Made by a program: the position numbers and the translations under genes. The notes below the pieces were generated by a model, which was not told where the DNA came from, ran no database searches, and was given only the letters and a program-made list of their open reading frames with translations. 6,916 nt of DNA from Campylobacterales bacterium (lineage in GTDB: Bacteria; Campylobacterota; Campylobacteria; Campylobacterales; SZUA-545): the NCBI GenBank assembly GCA_025800305.1, contig JAOXRY010000405.1:1-6916 (forward strand), given 5' to 3'. Every line of letters begins with the position of its first letter. Within the stretch, counting starts at the first letter, position 1. Below are positions 5,323 to 6,916 of this stretch, piece after piece.

Positions 5323-6486
5323 CTATTCCGCTTTAGCTCCGTAAAAGTCTCCAGCTTTTAGGTTTTCTATTTTATGGCCAAGAGCAATTTCAACGATTTT
5401 CTTTTTTTCTAGCTCAGTTCCGTCCGCATTGTTATAGAGTTCTTCACTATATATTTTTCTAAGGTCTTGAAAGCCTAATTTCTTATAGTGTTCTTCCGTG
5501 ATAGTTTCTACATTTCTTCTCAGGGTTCTAGCTATTGAGTCCTCAGATTTACCAGTCTTTTTATAGTAGTTTTGAACTTCTTTAATTGTCTTTTTAATGT
5601 ATTCAAGTTCTCCACCAAATACCAAAGATACTGGGGAATCAGTTGCTCCTTTTTCTAGATCTGTGAATAGAGTCTCTTTTCCTTTCTTTCTTATTTTGGC
5701 ATGTAAGGCTATTTCCATTTGTCTTCTTCCAGTTGTTATGGCTAGATAGGCTGATTGGTGTAAAGCTCTCGCCATCTCTTCATCTTGTCCCTTTTTTACT
5801 TCATATGTTTTATTGTCAATCATATCTTTTAAGGTGTTAGCTAATTCGTGCATCTTTTGGGGGCTAAAGCCGATATCTTCTCTTTGGATAGTGTTGGAGT
5901 CCTTTTGGTCTGCTATTGCCGTATGAACCTCGTTAGGGGTCTTTAAAAGAGCTAAAGCTGTTTTGTTCTTGTCAGTATTTTCTTTTATAATTTTTCTAAA
6001 CTTTACATAGTAGCTCATAGCTGTATTAATTGTCTTATTTTCAATCCATGCAAAAGGGATATAATCAACCACGACTTTCATAAGTTCCATTTCTGTAGTT
6101 GCTGCTTTTACTTCTTCTGTGAATTTTTCAAAGATCTCTTTAGTTGAGTCTGTACCATATAGAATATTAGTAGTGTAGTAAGTTCCTTTTTCTGCTTTGC
6201 CACTTCTAGCGGTGTCTTTCTGTGTGTCAATAGTGATCTCTTTTTTGAATAGTTCTAACTCTTCTTTTAATAGTTTTCTAATAGTAGAGGCATCAATACC
6301 AACCCCGATCACTTTCTCAGGTTCAACAAATTCCTCAAATGATTCTGCTTGTAATTCTAAGATAGAAACCTCATCATCGTCTTGGTTAAAAAATCTATTG
6401 TCTTTTGTATAGACAAATCTCCCCTCTTCCCAATCTGTCCCTCTTACTTTCTTTCCTTGCTTGAATAGTTCTAACAACTCATTCAT
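5323..6486 (-). CDS. Hairpin telomere resolvase (protelomerase)-like enzyme
   Basis: This 387-residue protein appears to be a tyrosine-recombinase-fold enzyme of the telomere resolvase class. Such enzymes cut replicated palindromic telomere junctions and rejoin each strand to itself, giving hairpin ends. Visible catalytic features are YLAITTGRRQMEI (247-259, Arg box), the basic segment IRKKGKETLF (265-274, lysine hairpin), FQDLRKIYSEELY (339-351, second Arg at 343), LGH (369-371) and Tyr382 in DFYGAK, 11 residues after the His. TGRR in place of TGLR, and an RKIY-type box, favour protelomerase over integrase. The ATG at 6484-6486 was chosen: AAGGA lies 7 nt upstream, and a consensus promoter lies behind it. 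An in-frame extension to 6600 would cross that promoter. Residues 1-40 form a separate small domain. The length is somewhat shorter than TelA or ResT. A divergent integrase is the main alternative. Confidence 0.72.
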   Translation of the reverse strand: MNELLELFKQGKKVRGTDWEEGRFVYTKDNRFFNQDDDEVSILELQAESFEEFVEPEKVIGVGIDASTIRKLLKEELELFKKEITIDTQKDTARSGKAEKGTYYTTNILYGTDSTKEIFEKFTEEVKAATTEMELMKVVVDYIPFAWIENKTINTAMSYYVKFRKIIKENTDKNKTALALLKTPNEVHTAIADQKDSNTIQREDIGFSPQKMHELANTLKDMIDNKTYEVKKGQDEEMARALHQSAYLAITTGRRQMEIALHAKIRKKGKETLFTDLEKGATDSPVSLVFGGELEYIKKTIKEVQNYYKKTGKSEDSIARTLRRNVETITEEHYKKLGFQDLRKIYSEELYNNADGTELEKKKIVEIALGHKIENLKAGDFYGAKAE

Positions 6487-6514
6487 AGTATATTCCTTTT
6501 TATGTAACTGTCCT

Positions 6515-6543
6515 ATTATACAATAATCAGTCCGTAAAGTCAA
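6515..6543 (-). promoter_or_regulatory. Near-consensus sigma70 promoter of resolvase gene
   Basis: TTGACT (complement of 6538-6543), 17 bp, then TATAAT (complement of 6515-6520) is almost perfect. Transcription would begin near 6508, about 22 nt before the ATG, with AAGGA between. Right after the -10, GGACAG (complement of 6508-6513) covers the start site, and AGTCCGT (6529-6535) lies in the spacer. Both match the repeat motifs at 6690-6905, so a protein binding those repeats would be expected to repress this promoter. Confidence 0.8.
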
Positions 6544-6559
6544 ACGATAGAGTAAAAAA

Positions 6560-6579
6560 GTACCAAAAACCTCAAAAAC
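6560..6579. promoter_or_regulatory. 20-bp motif shared with par promoter, copy 2
   Basis: GTACCAAAAACCTCAAAAAC matches 5229-5248 at 19 of 20 positions, and looser similarity continues on the left side. It lies about 39 bp upstream of the resolvase -10 and faces the promoter in the same orientation as the copy at the par promoter. A shorter third copy, GTACTAAAAAC, is at 6643-6653. Confidence 0.5.
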
Positions 6580-6681
6580 ATAAAACATCACAAAAGCCAA
6601 TAATAAAGAGGATAGATAAGAAATAGATAAAAGAGGAAAAGGGTACTAAAAACAAAGCAAAGAGTGTTCCAAAAAGTGACA

Positions 6682-6879
6682 TGTGAATAACTTGGGACAG
6701 ATGTGAATAAGTCCGTGAAACATATAGGACAGAAAAAGAGTGTCCGAAAAGGTGCAAAAAGTGTTCCAAAACCCAACGAAGCCTCTCCACCACAGGGTTT
6801 GTCAGGTGTTGAGGACAGCAAAAGGGGACAGAAAGTGTCCGTGAAACCTTTCACACCAAAGAGGGACAGATGTGAATAA
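6682..6879 (-). promoter_or_regulatory. Three DnaA-box-like sites (TTATTCACA)
   Basis: TGTGAATAA at 6682-6690, 6702-6710 and 6871-6879 is TTATTCACA on the minus strand. This fits the bacterial DnaA-box consensus TTATNCACA. All three point the same way. Two lie inside the GGAC...GTCC dyads. They suggest DnaA-dependent control of this block, either as an accessory origin or as regulation. Binding by the host DnaA is inferred. Confidence 0.55.
6782..6814. repeat. GC-richer imperfect inverted repeat
   Basis: CCTC-tc-CACC (6782-6791) can pair with GGTG-tt-GAGG (6805-6814), leaving a 13-nt loop. AAACCC (6769-6774) could alternatively pair with GGGTTT (6795-6800) in that loop. It is clearly less AT-rich than its surroundings. 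Function is unknown; a cruciform or protein site within the repeat block is possible. Confidence 0.35.
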
Positions 6880-6898
6880 GTCCTTAAGCTTTAGTTAA

Positions 6899-6916
6899 GT
6901 GTCCGTATGTATATAC
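6899..6916. other. Possible telomere half-site at right edge
   Basis: The window stops in GTGTCCGTATGTATATAC. The last eight bases GTATATAC are self-complementary, and the repeat motif GTGTCCG lies just inside. If the molecule ends here in a closed hairpin, the unfolded junction would be a palindrome with TATACGTATA at its centre. Protelomerase sites are generally palindromic with alternating TA/CG-rich centres. Nothing in the window proves a physical end; the edge may be arbitrary. Confidence 0.25.

Larger units (their letters stand above)
6663..6905. repeat. Block of GGACAG/TGTCC dyads and direct repeats
   Basis: GGACAG occurs at 6695, 6727, 6813, 6826 and 6864. GTCC-type partners face four of them: 6711-6714, TGTCC 6741-6745, TGTCC 6836-6840, and 6880-6883. 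The tightest dyad is GGACA-gaaag-TGTCC (6826-6840). A 21-bp direct repeat is perfect at 6694-6714 and 6863-6883. GTCCGTGAAAC recurs at 6711-6721 and 6837-6847, and AGTGTTCCAAAA at 6663-6674 and 6760-6771. A further palindrome is GTGAAA-cc-TTTCAC (6841-6854). A last TGTCC is at 6900-6904. The array lacks a convincing gene and adjoins the resolvase promoter, which carries the same motif. It fits binding sites for the resolvase or another replication protein, or an ancillary origin. Confidence 0.7.

Noticed and set aside
6197..6412. Plus-strand frame inside the resolvase gene
   Set aside because: A Ser/Asn-rich shadow of the coding strand, with no independent support.
6487..6600. Upstream in-frame extension of the resolvase to 6600
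   Set aside because: It would translate through a near-consensus promoter and adds a hydrophobic 38-residue stretch. The ATG at 6486 has AAGGA at the right spacing.
6572..6854. Two overlapping minus-strand frames of 73 and 88 codons in the repeat block
   Set aside because: They overlap each other in different frames and read through the repeats. They give Phe/Cys/Leu-rich peptides unlike the Lys/Glu-rich neighbours, and I saw no recognisable domain. One starts at GTG. They are by-products of the purine-rich plus strand.

Overview
The window is AT-rich (by eye well over 60 % A+T), and its proteins are rich in Lys, Glu, Ile and Phe. It looks like the replication and maintenance module of an extrachromosomal element, either a plasmid or a plasmid-like prophage. 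Protein style and composition suggest a Campylobacterota host (Sulfurimonas/Arcobacter-like). That host guess rests on general resemblance and is tentative. No rRNA, tRNA, CRISPR array, transposase or phage structural gene is visible.

Layout. At the left edge (1-875, minus strand) are a truncated four-cysteine zinc-ribbon protein and a four-helix membrane protein of unknown role. A divergent regulatory region (876-1083) separates them from a plus-strand gene for a putative HTH protein (1084-1644). Its last codons run into an iteron-type origin (1636-1948): five CGACAGTAAAAACTCAT repeats at exact 22-bp spacing, four outlying copies, an AT-rich block, and then a structured segment of nested hairpins (1983-2032). 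On the minus strand from 5166 to 2034 lies a tight operon with one-base overlaps or abutting genes: small ParA ATPase, ribbon-helix-helix partner, hexameric replicative helicase with a DnaB-type N-terminal domain, and winged-helix replication initiator. A stem-loop and a promoter region (5167-5322) separate it from a monocistronic minus-strand gene (5323-6486). I read that gene as a hairpin telomere resolvase (protelomerase), because it has a TGRR box, a DLRKIY box, and LGH followed by Tyr. Its promoter is near-consensus. Upstream, 6640-6916 is a gene-free block of GGACAG/TGTCC repeats and three TTATTCACA-type DnaA boxes, and the window stops in GTATATAC.

How it fits together. Rep would bind the iterons and open the AT-rich block, and the helicase would be loaded there. 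ParA and the RHH protein would segregate copies. The resolvase would convert replicated telomere junctions into covalently closed hairpin ends, which makes the element a candidate linear plasmid or N15-like phage-plasmid. The main points for follow-up are the resolvase with its adjoining repeat block, the possible telomere half-site at the right edge, and two shared regulatory motifs. One is a 20-bp motif placed before both the par and resolvase promoters. The other is an 18-bp element in inverted orientation in the divergent region.
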